DNA from: Phytophthora hibernalis
Lineage: Eukaryota; Oomycota; Peronosporomycetes; Peronosporales; Peronosporaceae
Assembly (NCBI GenBank): GCA_012656075.1
Contig: JAAKBF010000002.1
Location: 186,001-250,000 of the forward strand
DNA: 64,000 nt
Direction: 5' to 3'
Position 1 is the stretch's first letter. The number at the start of each line of letters is the position of its first letter. Below, one piece after another: positions 46,169-57,062 of the stretch. The position numbers and the translations under genes were made by a program. The notes beneath the pieces were generated by a model. That model saw only the letters and a list, made by a program, of their open reading frames with translations. It had not been told where the DNA came from and did not search any database.

Positions 46169-47056
46169 ATGAATTCTCACAACGAATCTGCCTTCGCCAC
46201 CGTGCCGCGCTTCGTACGCTCGGTCTACGACATGCTGCAGAACGAAGACCCGCGCATTCTCGCGTGGTCCGCCGATGGATCCCACTTCCAGGTCTACGAC
46301 GTGCCGCGACTGGAGGTCGAGGTGCTGCACAAGTACTTCAAGCACGACAAGTTCTCCAGCTTCCAGCGCCAGCTCAACAACTTCGGCTTCCACAAGTGGA
46401 CCAAGACACGAGCCAGTGTTGCCACGTTCAGTCACGACGTGCTCGTACGGTGCCACCCGTCTCAGCTGGGCGCCTTGGTGCGTCAGATGAAGAAGAAGGT
46501 CGCGACCACGCCGGCCAAGCCCACGACATCGACCAAGCGTCCTCGGATTCTCCTTGCCTCCGCGACGACAGCGATGATAATGGCAGACCCGATGATTGCG
46601 TCCAAGAAGCAAAAGATGTCCCCGCACGACGTGGGCGCCTTTGACGAGCTGTCCGCGATCGCTTTCTCGTCGATTCTGGAGCCTCTGTGGGCACACGACA
46701 GCAGCAACCAGGACGAGCCGCTGTTTGACGCGCTGGACTCCATCGAGCTGATGGAGCTGGACTGGGACGCTGTCACCTCGCCCACGGATTTGGAAGGTTG
46801 CGATAGCGGCTACGTTAGTGCCATCGAGCTCGACCTCGAGGCTAAGCGCGCTACATCTGGTCTTTGTTTGCTTGGAGAAGTGGACGTGTGTGCCATCCTC
46901 GGCGACCTGGAGAGTGCTCCGGCGCTGTCAGTCCGCGAGCTGGACGCTCTGCTCGGGAGAGCATCGGACAGTGACGAAATGGATCTAGCTCTATATGGTG
47001 ACATCGAGTTTGACATCGCGGTCGATGCGGGCGTGGACTGCCTGCTCTTCGTGTAA
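46169..47056 (+). CDS. HSF-type transcription factor, array copy 6
   Basis: Pro-Ala variant, protein identical to copy 1. It sits between Leu-Thr copies 5 and 7, so the two variants alternate rather than forming blocks. Confidence 0.92.
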   Translation: MNSHNESAFATVPRFVRSVYDMLQNEDPRILAWSADGSHFQVYDVPRLEVEVLHKYFKHDKFSSFQRQLNNFGFHKWTKTRASVATFSHDVLVRCHPSQLGALVRQMKKKVATTPAKPTTSTKRPRILLASATTAMIMADPMIASKKQKMSPHDVGAFDELSAIAFSSILEPLWAHDSSNQDEPLFDALDSIELMELDWDAVTSPTDLEGCDSGYVSAIELDLEAKRATSGLCLLGEVDVCAILGDLESAPALSVRELDALLGRASDSDEMDLALYGDIEFDIAVDAGVDCLLFV

Positions 47057-47836
47057 CTTTCAGCCGTCCCTCTGAAGACGTTGAAGTAGTATAGACTAGT
47101 TAGTAGCCCTTCTATCTGTGCAACTAAGTTATTAATCGATCCATGAATACGTACCGAATAGCCAGGTCTTTCTTGCGTTGAAGTTGTGTTGTTCTCGGTG
47201 GTCGTAGGTCGTATCTTTTTGCAGGTTCGTCTACATATTTGACATGGCTACACATCTTCAGTTTCCGCTCGCGAACGAGTTGCTTACGTCGTAGCGCAGG
47301 ACCAAAAGGGATCCCCGTAACCTACAAGTACCAGGGTCGAAAACTATCGTATCCTGCATTGCCAGTAACTACAACTTAGATCTAAACAGGTGGTCGGTCG
47401 TTCGAGCGTCTTGCTCAGATCTGCCAAACGCCCCAAACACAAGCAAATTTAGCTAACAGATCCATCTGGAGCGGGTGTTTTACCGGAACCTCCTCGCCAT
47501 TTGCGTTCTCGGTGCGTTCCTGGCCTGCGTTCTCCGCCAACAGGGACACTTGCAACAGCACTTCTAGTCGAGCTTTCTTAGCGCGTCGGACTTTCCATCT
47601 GTGACTAGCATGATGGTTTGGCTTTTGGTGAGCTCCTTGTCATCCTGCTGTTAATTTGCCGTCCTGCTACTGCTGCTGTTTGTGCGTGGCAGAAGCCTCG
47701 TGTGTACAGCAGCACAGGCACATCGTTTGCTCCGATTTTCATCACAACTCGATCGGGCTAGACCTACACAAGCTACTGCGAACGATACCATTGCGACCAC
47801 TAAACCACTACAACCTTTACCACCAGCAGCAGCATC

Positions 47837-48724
47837 ATGAATTCTCACAACGAATCTGCCTTCGCCACCGTGCCGCGCTTCGTACGCTCGGTCTACGACA
47901 TGCTGCAGAACGAAGACCCGCGCATTCTCGCGTGGTCCGCCGATGGATCCCACTTCCAGGTCTACGACGTGCCGCGACTGGAGGTCGAGGTGCTGCACAA
48001 GTACTTCAAGCACGACAAGTTCTCCAGCTTCCAGCGCCAGCTCAACAACTTCGGCTTCCACAAGTGGACCAAGACACGAGCCAGTGTTGCCACGTTCAGT
48101 CACGACGTGCTCGTACGGTGCCACCCGTCTCAGCTGGGCGCCTTGGTGCGTCAGATGAAGAAGAAGGTCGCGACCACGCCGGCCAAGCCCACGACATCGA
48201 CCAAGCGTCCTCGGATTCTCCTTGCCTCCGCGACGACAGCGATGATAATGGCAGACCCGATGATTGCGTCCAAGAAGCAAAAGATGTCCCCGCACGACGT
48301 GGGCGCCTTTGACGAGCTGTCCGCGATCGCTTTCTCGTCGATTCTGGAGCCTCTGTGGGCACACGACAGCAGCAACCAGGACGAGCCGCTGTTTGACGCG
48401 CTGGACTCCATCGAGCTGATGGAGCTGGACTGGGACGCTGTCACCTCGCCCACGGATTTGGAAGGTTGCGATAGCGGCTACGTTAGTGCCATCGAGCTCG
48501 ACCTCGAGGCTAAGCGCGCTACATCTGGTCTTTGTTTGCTTGGAGAAGTGGACGTGTGTGCCATCCTCGGCGACCTGGAGAGTGCTCTGACGCTGTCAGT
48601 CCGCGAGCTGGACGCTCTGCTCGGGAGAGCATCGGACAGTGACGAAATGGATCTAGCTCTATATGGTGACATCGAGTTTGACATCGCGGTCGATGCGGGC
48701 GTGGACTGCCTGCTCTTCGTGTAA
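47837..48724 (+). CDS. HSF-type transcription factor, array copy 7
   Basis: Leu-Thr variant like copies 3, 4 and 5. No other protein change seen. Confidence 0.92.
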   Translation: MNSHNESAFATVPRFVRSVYDMLQNEDPRILAWSADGSHFQVYDVPRLEVEVLHKYFKHDKFSSFQRQLNNFGFHKWTKTRASVATFSHDVLVRCHPSQLGALVRQMKKKVATTPAKPTTSTKRPRILLASATTAMIMADPMIASKKQKMSPHDVGAFDELSAIAFSSILEPLWAHDSSNQDEPLFDALDSIELMELDWDAVTSPTDLEGCDSGYVSAIELDLEAKRATSGLCLLGEVDVCAILGDLESALTLSVRELDALLGRASDSDEMDLALYGDIEFDIAVDAGVDCLLFV

Positions 48725-49504
48725 CTTTCAGCCGTCCCTCTGAAGACGTTGAAGTAGTATAGACTAGTTAGTAGCCCTTCTATCTGTGCAACTAAGTTAT
48801 TAATCGATCCATGAATACGTACCGAATAGCCAGGTCTTTCTTGCGTTGAAGTTGTGTTGTTCTCGGTGGTCGTAGGTCGTATCTTTTTGCAGGTTCGTCT
48901 ACATATTTGACATGGCTACACATCTTCAGTTTCCGCTCGCGAACGAGTTGCTTACGTCGTAGCGCAGGACCAAAAGGGATCCCCGTAACCTACAAGTACC
49001 AGGGTCGAAAACTATCGTATCCTGCATTGCCAGTAACTACAACTTAGATCTAAACAGGTGGTCGGTCGTTCGAGCGTCTTGCTCAGATCTGCCAAACGCC
49101 CCAAACACAAGCAAATTTAGCTAACAGATCCATCTGGAGCGGGTGTTTTACCGGAACCTCCTCGCCATTTGCGTTCTCGGTGCGTTCCTGGCCTGCGTTC
49201 TCCGCCAACAGGGACACTTGCAACAGCACTTCTAGTCGAGCTTTCTTAGCGCGTCGGACTTTCCATCTGTGACTAGCATGATGGTTTGGCTTTTGGTGAG
49301 CTCCTTGTCATCCTGCTGTTAATTTGCCGTCCTGCTACTGCTGCTGTTTGTGCGTGGCAGAAGCCTCGTGTGTACAGCAGCACAGGCACATCGTTTGCTC
49401 CGATTTTCATCACAACTCGATCGGGCTAGACCTACACAAGCTACTGCGAACGATACCATTGCGACCACTAAACCACTACAACCTTTACCACCAGCAGCAG
49501 CATC

Positions 49505-50392
49505 ATGAATTCTCACAACGAATCTGCCTTCGCCACCGTGCCGCGCTTCGTACGCTCGGTCTACGACATGCTGCAGAACGAAGACCCGCGCATTCTCGCG
49601 TGGTCCGCCGATGGATCCCACTTCCAGGTCTACGACGTGCCGCGACTGGAGGTCGAGGTGCTGCACAAGTACTTCAAGCACGACAAGTTCTCCAGCTTCC
49701 AGCGCCAGCTCAACAACTTCGGCTTCCACAAGTGGACCAAGACACGAGCCAGTGTTGCCACGTTCAGTCACGACGTGCTCGTACGGTGCCACCCGTCTCA
49801 GCTGGGCGCCTTGGTGCGTCAGATGAAGAAGAAGGTCGCGACCACGCCGGCCAAGCCCACGACATCGACCAAGCGTCCTCGGATTCTCCTTGCCTCCGCG
49901 ACGACAGCGATGATAATGGCAGACCCGATGATTGCGTCCAAGAAGCAAAAGATGTCCCCGCACGACGTGGGCGCCTTTGACGAGCTGTCCGCGATCGCTT
50001 TCTCGTCGATTCTGGAGCCTCTGTGGGCACACGACAGCAGCAACCAGGACGAGCCGCTGTTTGACGCGCTGGACTCCATCGAGCTGATGGAGCTGGACTG
50101 GGACGCTGTCACCTCGCCCACGGATTTGGAAGGTTGCGATAGCGGCTACGTTAGTGCCATCGAGCTCGACCTCGAGGCTAAGCGCGCTACATCTGGTCTT
50201 TGTTTGCTTGGAGAAGTGGACGTGTGTGCCATCCTCGGCGACCTGGAGAGTGCTCCGGCGCTGTCAGTCCGCGAGCTGGACGCTCTGCTCGGGAGAGCAT
50301 CGGACAGTGACGAAATGGATCTAGCTCTATATGGTGACATCGAGTTTGACATCGCGGTCGATGCGGGCGTGGACTGCCTGCTCTTCGTGTAA
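49505..50392 (+). CDS. HSF-type transcription factor, array copy 8
   Basis: Pro-Ala variant, protein identical to copy 1. Its 3' flank lacks two Cs near 50650 and has one T-to-C change near 50783 relative to the other units. The two-base loss opens a 77-codon frame on the minus strand. Confidence 0.92.
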   Translation: MNSHNESAFATVPRFVRSVYDMLQNEDPRILAWSADGSHFQVYDVPRLEVEVLHKYFKHDKFSSFQRQLNNFGFHKWTKTRASVATFSHDVLVRCHPSQLGALVRQMKKKVATTPAKPTTSTKRPRILLASATTAMIMADPMIASKKQKMSPHDVGAFDELSAIAFSSILEPLWAHDSSNQDEPLFDALDSIELMELDWDAVTSPTDLEGCDSGYVSAIELDLEAKRATSGLCLLGEVDVCAILGDLESAPALSVRELDALLGRASDSDEMDLALYGDIEFDIAVDAGVDCLLFV

Positions 50393-51170
50393 CTTTCAGC
50401 CGTCCCTCTGAAGACGTTGAAGTAGTATAGACTAGTTAGTAGCCCTTCTATCTGTGCAACTAAGTTATTAATCGATCCATGAATACGTACCGAATAGCCA
50501 GGTCTTTCTTGCGTTGAAGTTGTGTTGTTCTCGGTGGTCGTAGGTCGTATCTTTTTGCAGGTTCGTCTACATATTTGACATGGCTACACATCTTCAGTTT
50601 CCGCTCGCGAACGAGTTGCTTACGTCGTAGCGCAGGACCAAAAGGGATCCGTAACCTACAAGTACCAGGGTCGAAAACTATCGTATCCTGCATTGCCAGT
50701 AACTACAACTTAGATCTAAACAGGTGGTCGGTCGTTCGAGCGTCTTGCTCAGATCTGCCAAACGCCCCAAACACAAGCAAATCTAGCTAACAGATCCATC
50801 TGGAGCGGGTGTTTTACCGGAACCTCCTCGCCATTTGCGTTCTCGGTGCGTTCCTGGCCTGCGTTCTCCGCCAACAGGGACACTTGCAACAGCACTTCTA
50901 GTCGAGCTTTCTTAGCGCGTCGGACTTTCCATCTGTGACTAGCATGATGGTTTGGCTTTTGGTGAGCTCCTTGTCATCCTGCTGTTAATTTGCCGTCCTG
51001 CTACTGCTGCTGTTTGTGCGTGGCAGAAGCCTCGTGTGTACAGCAGCACAGGCACATCGTTTGCTCCGATTTTCATCACAACTCGATCGGGCTAGACCTA
51101 CACAAGCTACTGCGAACGATACCATTGCGACCACTAAACCACTACAACCTTTACCACCAGCAGCAGCATC

Positions 51171-52058
51171 ATGAATTCTCACAACGAATCTGCCTTCGCC
51201 ACCGTGCCGCGCTTCGTACGCTCGGTCTACGACATGCTGCAGAACGAAGACCCGCGCATTCTCGCGTGGTCCGCCGATGGATCCCACTTCCAGGTCTACG
51301 ACGTGCCGCGACTGGAGGTCGAGGTGCTGCACAAGTACTTCAAGCACGACAAGTTCTCCAGCTTCCAGCGCCAGCTCAACAACTTCGGCTTCCACAAGTG
51401 GACCAAGACACGAGCCAGTGTTGCCACGTTCAGTCACGACGTGCTCGTACGGTGCCACCCGTCTCAGCTGGGCGCCTTGGTGCGTCAGATGAAGAAGAAG
51501 GTCGCGACCACGCCGGCCAAGCCCACGACATCGACCAAGCGTCCTCGGATTCTCCTTGCCTCCGCGACGACAGCGATGATAATGGCAGACCCGATGATTG
51601 CGTCCAAGAAGCAAAAGATGTCCCCGCGCGACGTGGGCGCCTTTGACGAGCTGTCCGCGATCGCTTTCTCGTCGATTCTGGAGCCTCTGTGGGCACACGA
51701 CAGCAGCAACCAGGACGAGCCGCTGTTTGACGCGCTGGACTCCATCGAGCTGATGGAGCTGGACTGGGACGCCTTGGCCATTCAGGTTGACAGCTGCGAT
51801 AGCTACTGCGTTAGCGCTATTGACATCGACGTCAACCTCGAGGCTAACTGTGCGGCATCTAGTCTTGGTTTGCTCCGAGAAGAGGACGTGTGTGCCATCC
51901 TCGGCGACCTGGAGAGTGCTCCGGCGCTGTCAGTCGGCGATCTGGACGCTCTAATCGGAGGCGGCTCGGTCAGCGAAGAAGTGGATCTTGCTCTAGACGG
52001 TGACATCGAGTTTGACATCGCTGTCGATGCGGGCGTAGACTGCCTGCTCTTCGTGTAA
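51171..52058 (+). CDS. HSF-type transcription factor, array copy 9, divergent tail
   Basis: The first 185 residues or so, including the DNA-binding domain, match the other copies apart from His-to-Arg in KMSPRDVG. From LDWDA on, the acidic tail differs: ALAIQVDSCDSYCVSAID replaces TSPTDLEG and what follows, LREEDVCAI replaces LGEVDVCAI, and SVGDLDALIGGGSVSEE replaces the equivalent segment. The last residues (DIEFDIAVDAGVDCLLFV) are shared again. The 3' flank after 52060 is unrelated to that of the other units. It is probably the array edge and perhaps the oldest member. Confidence 0.93.
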   Translation: MNSHNESAFATVPRFVRSVYDMLQNEDPRILAWSADGSHFQVYDVPRLEVEVLHKYFKHDKFSSFQRQLNNFGFHKWTKTRASVATFSHDVLVRCHPSQLGALVRQMKKKVATTPAKPTTSTKRPRILLASATTAMIMADPMIASKKQKMSPRDVGAFDELSAIAFSSILEPLWAHDSSNQDEPLFDALDSIELMELDWDALAIQVDSCDSYCVSAIDIDVNLEANCAASSLGLLREEDVCAILGDLESAPALSVGDLDALIGGGSVSEEVDLALDGDIEFDIAVDAGVDCLLFV

Positions 52059-52237
52059 CTTTCAGCCGACCACTTCAAGGACTTCATGTAGAACTATCGA
52101 ACTGTAGTAGACATTGTAAATGACCGGTGTTGATTGTTTTTTACAAATGTGTTCAAACTCACACAAGACGGAGTACAGCGATGCAAAATACTGTCGTTGA
52201 CCCTCAGTCGACAATACACAACAACTGGTCGAACAGC

Positions 52238-53814
52238 TTAATAGTCCAAGTCATCGTGCTCCGTGTGGTCACCCCTGAGTTGCCCCATCGGCGCCTAGCA
52301 CCAATCTACGAAAACACCAAGACATGCACATTTACCTCATGAATCACAGCACAAACTATCATCGCACGTACCTCATCAAGGTCCTCGCTGTCAGCCAGAG
52401 ACTCGTCCGATGACTCTTCGTCGGGATAATCGTTCGCCGCGTTGTCCTCGTCGTTCGAATCCTCGCTCAATCTGCACACCATGCCAACCACAGACAAAAA
52501 GCGTCAACTCAAATCCAGTACAAGCCGCCATCGCCAGCAACCCGCCGTCTCTCAGCATTATGATCTTTAGACCGGTCCCGTTCGCGCGCTTCAGCGGTCC
52601 CAGGGGTATCTATACAGGCATGCGTACCCGTCCGCTTCTTCGTTGCTATCAACGTCAGACTCCAGCATGTACTCCTCCACCTCGTCGTTCGGCTTATCTT
52701 CGGCAAGCCATCGCTGCACCTCCGAGCTCACGCTCACGATCGGCACTCCATTCACGCTCGTTTTGTCAAAACCTCCTTGCGAGCTCGAGGTTGCGTCACC
52801 GTTGTCTGGTCCCTCACTAGCAGAGATATCAACGCAGTAGACATCGTACACGTAGTCTTTCTCGTGCTCCGCTTCCTCGCAAGCCAACAACGCCGTCTCC
52901 ACATTAATGTGTCCTCCACGTTTCGCAAAGACCGCAGAAGTAGCCCCCTCCCAGTCTCGCTGAAGCACACTGGTCGTGCCGGAGCGTAGCAGCACCTCGA
53001 TCACGTCACTCCGCCCGTGCAGCGCTGCAGCCATGAGGACGGTACTTCCATCCGCAGGTCGTTGAAAAACCATCGGGTCCACCCTCAGCTCCGGTCGTCG
53101 TGCATGAAAAATGGCGAAAAACGGGGCAAAGTCGTTGGCCTGAAAAGCGGTCCACACCGCTTCGTCAAGCTCACGTTCGTGCGGGTTCAGCACTCTCGTG
53201 GGCTTTAGCTGTACACCGTTCACCGTAACGTCAGTCTTCTGTGTGTCATCTACATCCTCCTTCAGCGTAGCAGGAGCTGTAGCCACTTGCAGGTCCACGA
53301 GTCGGAGGCCGTGCAGCTCCATCGTCTGCTTCTCCTCAATCACTGGTGGGAGGCCTCTGGAGCGTTGCACCTCCTCTTTCCGTCGCGCCTTCTGCTGCTT
53401 CACTCTGGCTGTAGGGTCCTTCTGGAACACGGAGCTCTTGACCATCAGGTCCTTGTGCTCGTCTTTCAATGATCGCGCCTTCCGTTTGAGTCTCTCGGTC
53501 CACTTGGCACGTGTGGGAATGGCAGACTCCTCCATCGTGTCAATGTGCGTGAACACGAAGCGTTTCTCGGTGGTCGAGAGCTTCGTGAAGGCTTGAAGCA
53601 GGTTCTGAGTCTCAGGTTTCGACCGCTTCGAGTCTGGTTCACTGTGCACCACAAGACACTCCATTGGGTCGTCCGTACGCTTGCGCTTCAGCCGCAGGAA
53701 CACGATTGACGGCTTCTCATTGGATGCAGCTTTGTCTTTAGACGTCTTTGGCGCTCGTGCGGCCGCAATTGACGGAGCTACAGAGCGGCGAGCTACAGAC
53801 GTCCTGTCCACCAT
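52238..53814 (-). CDS. IWR1: IWR1/SLC7A6OS homologue with internal ankyrin-like repeats
   Basis: Proposed exons on the minus strand: 53814-52628, 52471-52372 and 52294-52238 (447 residues). GT-AG introns of 156 and 77 bp keep the frame. The N-terminus has PSIVFLRLKRKRTDDPMECL, the hallmark start of IWR1 proteins. The C-terminal exons give YVYDVYCVD, then LSEDSNDEDNAANDYPDEES, the IWR1 signature, and an acidic end HDDLDY. Between them, about residues 245-320, ankyrin-like repeats occur (DGSTVLMAAALHGRSDVIEV, then WEGATSAVFAKRGGH). In yeast and animals IWR1 binds assembled RNA polymerase II and directs its nuclear import. The ankyrin insertion is not part of the usual family architecture. Start: first ATG (the upstream in-frame TTG is rejected). 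The exon 3 acceptor is the least certain. Confidence 0.82.
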
Positions 53815-53858
53815 TTGTCTTATTGCCAACTAATTAATTCCTCGAAGAGGCGGTTACG

Positions 53859-54028
53859 AAAACGGAGTTAGGGAGATGGGTACGGTAATTAGATGGCTAC
53901 ATGTAGCCATCTTTAAAAACGGAGTTAGGGGAATGGATACGGTGATGGATGAATACATGTAGCCATCTTAAAAACGGAGTTAGGGAGATGAATACGGTGA
54001 TTGATGGCTACATGTAGCCATCTTAAAA
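53859..54028. repeat. Three tandem 55-57 bp repeats with palindromes in a divergent promoter
   Basis: Copies start at 53859, 53916 and 53971, each with AACGGAGTTAGGG and a palindrome centred on GGCTACATGTAGCC (perfect over 22 bases at 53891-53912, over 20 bases at 54003-54022, imperfect in the middle copy). They fill most of the 300 bp between the IWR1 and LRRC56 start codons. Confidence 0.85.
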
Positions 54029-54115
54029 TACCACTTCAAGTTGCAGGGTATTATTAGTGGGCGTTGGTTGCTTGGACTGGTAGTGCTGCAATTGACGAGT
54101 TTGCTGCTTGGAACC

Positions 54116-56820
54116 ATGAGTTCGATCGCGGTGGGCGATTTACGCCACGAAATGGACGCGAATGTGGGCGCTGGGGTGGAAGTGAAGCGAAAACCGAGTG
54201 CTAATGTGAAGACGAGTTTCCTTATTAGGACGCTGCCGAGAGAGTGCAACCCCACGCCAGTTCCTACTGGAGGGTTGAGAGCGAGTGCGTCCGGGTTGCT
54301 GTCTCCGTTGAAGAACAAGATTAACCGACAAGAAGCGGAGGTTGAGAAATTGCAGGAGAATCCGTTTGACGACATCACGGAAGACAAGTTGGTAAGTTGA
54401 AGTTTTGTCTTTTGATTGTTGGTGTTGAAGACTCATGTTATGGTGTTATTGGTGTTGTAGAAACAACTGACCGGAAGTCAAGACCTGGCGCGAGTGACTT
54501 CACTGCAAATATCTGTTGACTCGACGAAGCAGTCGGTTGAGGTCATTGGAGAACTCTTACCTACGTTGCAGCAGCTACGATTACAACAGAGCACCCTTAA
54601 CAGCTTTCGAGATCTGGGAACATCTCTCGGCTCTTTACGCTTTCTTTGGGCGATGCATAGCCAGATAACCGACCTCGACGGCATCAGCGCGCTTGTGAAT
54701 TTGCAAGAACTTTATTTGCAGCACAACAATGTGAGCGATATCAGCCCCTTGGCGATGCATGAAGAACTTCGCGTTATTGGTGAGAATCACAGGTTGACTC
54801 TATGAAAGTGCTGTTGGGGCTCATGTTTGTGTATTTTTGCTGTATTAACCACAGATCTGGAAGGAAACCGAGTCGCGGACATTGGTCAACTTGAGCAACT
54901 AGGTGAGAAGGCTTCATTGTTCTTTCTGTCGCGATCATTGCTGTACACGCAGACAATCTAATCGTTTTTGCCGCTGATTGTTAGCATTTTGCCCACAGTT
55001 GACGTCTCTAAACTTGACTGGAAATCCTGTTGAGACTGTCGAGAAGTACCGCCAGATTGTTGCCAACTTCCTTCCACAGCTTGCAGCATTAGACGACAGA
55101 GCCTTTTCTGACAGTGAGAGACGCAAACTTTCAGATGCAGAAATTGACGCTGCTCTCCTCAAACACCGTGAACAGGTTCAAGCAAATTCTCAGTGCGATC
55201 TTAATTCGATGTCATCCAATTCACGGGGGCATTGCGAGATAAGCAGTCCCCGTCAGCTTTCGTATTGCTCGAGCAGTGCCAGTCTCAATGGGCTTCCGGT
55301 AGACTCTCCGCTCAGTGATGATTCAGGTAGTCGACTCACCCACGGAACAGATATTGTCTTCGCTGGAAATGTCTCGAGTGCTTTGCGCCGGCACAGATGC
55401 GAGGCTGAAGGCGGATCAATACACATGCATGGCTCTGTCAGAGACAGCAGCGAAGGATCCACTAATTCACGTCCTTCTTCAAGTCACGGACTGCTTGACC
55501 GCCCCAAAACGCCTGCACGGCGTATTTCCATCACTGATACACTAGACCGAGCTCGAGAGCTGGATACCCACAAACACAAGCCACGTGACTCTGTCCTGGA
55601 TGAGCTTAAAACGTGGCAGCTAGATAGTGTCGGTACGTCCCAAGTAGGTGTTCCCGCGACATCCACGAATCACTTTACACGGAGTCAGACAGCAGATCCC
55701 GAAGAAAAGGAAGTGTCGATGCTGTCAGTGGTAGTGACGCCGCTGTTGCAGCAAATAGAGCTCGACTGGACCGTCGACCCAACACTTCCGCTGGAGTCAT
55801 GCGTAATGGTGTTAATGTGCGAGAAGCTTTTGTCGAAATGGCAACTGGAAAAAGCAATGGTCAACCCAGACCAAGCTCTCGAGGAGGAGCTGTAATACAA
55901 CGTGGTTCAGCTTCAAGCTCTACGGGTGTGGATATTCTCATCTTGGATGGCGGTGATGATTATAAGCGACCGTGCTCGCCGATGAAAACCCCCAGGGGTA
56001 TCTTTACTACGAACTCCAGTAGCAAAAATGCTTTGGGTCGCAATCACGAGTGGAATTTGGAGGTGCTCTCCCCGAAAGTGGACATCACTACCGCAAAGCG
56101 CCACCTCCCATCTTCGTTGACCAGTAAGCAACAGCTCGAGCGCTCGTTGGCATCTCGCAAAAGAGGTTCCGGAAAACTCAAGGGTGACGATGATGGCTCT
56201 AGTGACAGTGACGCCGACGATGAGTAAGTGCCGCGTGAGTATTCATTTTCATTTCTCCCTGGCGGAATCTCTGCAGAAAGTAACCAGTTGTGTTCCACTT
56301 CAGATCAAGCGCGAGTCCAGCCGTGGCAACTGGTTTCAGTAACCCGATGCTGGTTCCCAAGACAGCTTTCTTCAACGTAGCTGACAGTTTAAATGCGATT
56401 GAAAAGTGGCGAGACGAGATGGAGTACGATGCGGAAGACACCGAAATTCTGAGTGTTGCCAGTCTTCAACAAAGCTGTCTTTCACCCCGCAGTGCCGCTG
56501 GGCCTACGAAGGAAATCCCAATCATCAGTATTCCCGATCAAAGCCATGCTGTCAATAGCAACCAGCAGCACTCGCCTACACGTCAAGACTTGAAGCTTGT
56601 CCTCGGCCCAGGAAACATTGAGAGCGATCGCCATCTCGTCCAGCTCTTGAAAGAAAAACATGGTCAGCTGAAAACTCGAGACGGCTTTCGATCATACTTC
56701 CGCGGCATCGAGGAGGAACGGCTAGAGTGTATTCTTCGTCAAGCGTTTGGTGACCACGACAAGGTGCGGCGCCGAATGACACTCATGAGTGGATTTTTCC
56801 GCCATGAATTATTGTACTGA
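54116..56820 (+). CDS. LRRC56: LRRC56/ODA8-like leucine-rich repeat protein
   Basis: Proposed exons 54116-54391, 54461-54779, 54855-54902, 54985-55632, 55689-56223 and 56304-56820 give 780 residues. All five introns (69, 75, 82, 56 and 80 bp) are GT-AG and phase-compatible. After an N-terminal extension comes a leucine-rich repeat block (LNSFRDLGTSLGSLRFLW, ITDLDGISALVNLQELYLQH, DLEGNRVADIGQLEQL, LTSLNLTGNPV) that closely follows LRRC56. The long Ser-rich, low-complexity tail is not conserved. In Chlamydomonas and animals this protein (ODA8) acts with intraflagellar transport to assemble or deliver outer dynein arms, so here it likely serves zoospore flagella. Start: first ATG after the palindromic repeats. 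A short 56-bp intron at 55633 is needed to change frame and is supported by GTACGT...TCAG ends. Confidence 0.88.
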
Positions 56821-57062
56821 AACCAGCGAAAACAAAATACAACAAGTTATGGGCACAACAAGCATTGTCAAAACTCATTGTGGTCATGCAGTAGGAAGTA
56901 GTCACCTGGTGTATTAGGGAAATTGGAATCGGTCCCCCGGTGCAGTATTTTTCCTACGGTGTCACAGCTGATAGTCATTCGGCAGTGCAGAGCCACCGAA
57001 TCCACTCGCAGCAGTTGCACAATCGCGTCCATGGCGATAATTCACAACCATTCCGCGCCAGA

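Larger units (their letters stand above)
37695..52087 (+). repeat. Tandem array of nine HSF gene units, about 1668 bp each
   Basis: ATGs lie at 37830, 39498, 41166, 42833, 44501, 46169, 47837, 49505 and 51171, spacings 1668, 1668, 1667, 1668, 1668, 1668, 1668, 1666. Each unit has about 140 bases of leader, a 888-bp coding region and about 640 bases of further flank. Units differ by only a few bases. The left edge begins inside the unit leader at 37695; the right edge is copy 9 with a different C-terminus and 3' flank. Confidence 0.97.

Noticed and set aside
55799..56227. Separate small gene inside the LRRC56 region
   Set aside because: A 56-bp intron at 55633-55688 with GT-AG ends and matching phase joins it to the preceding exon.
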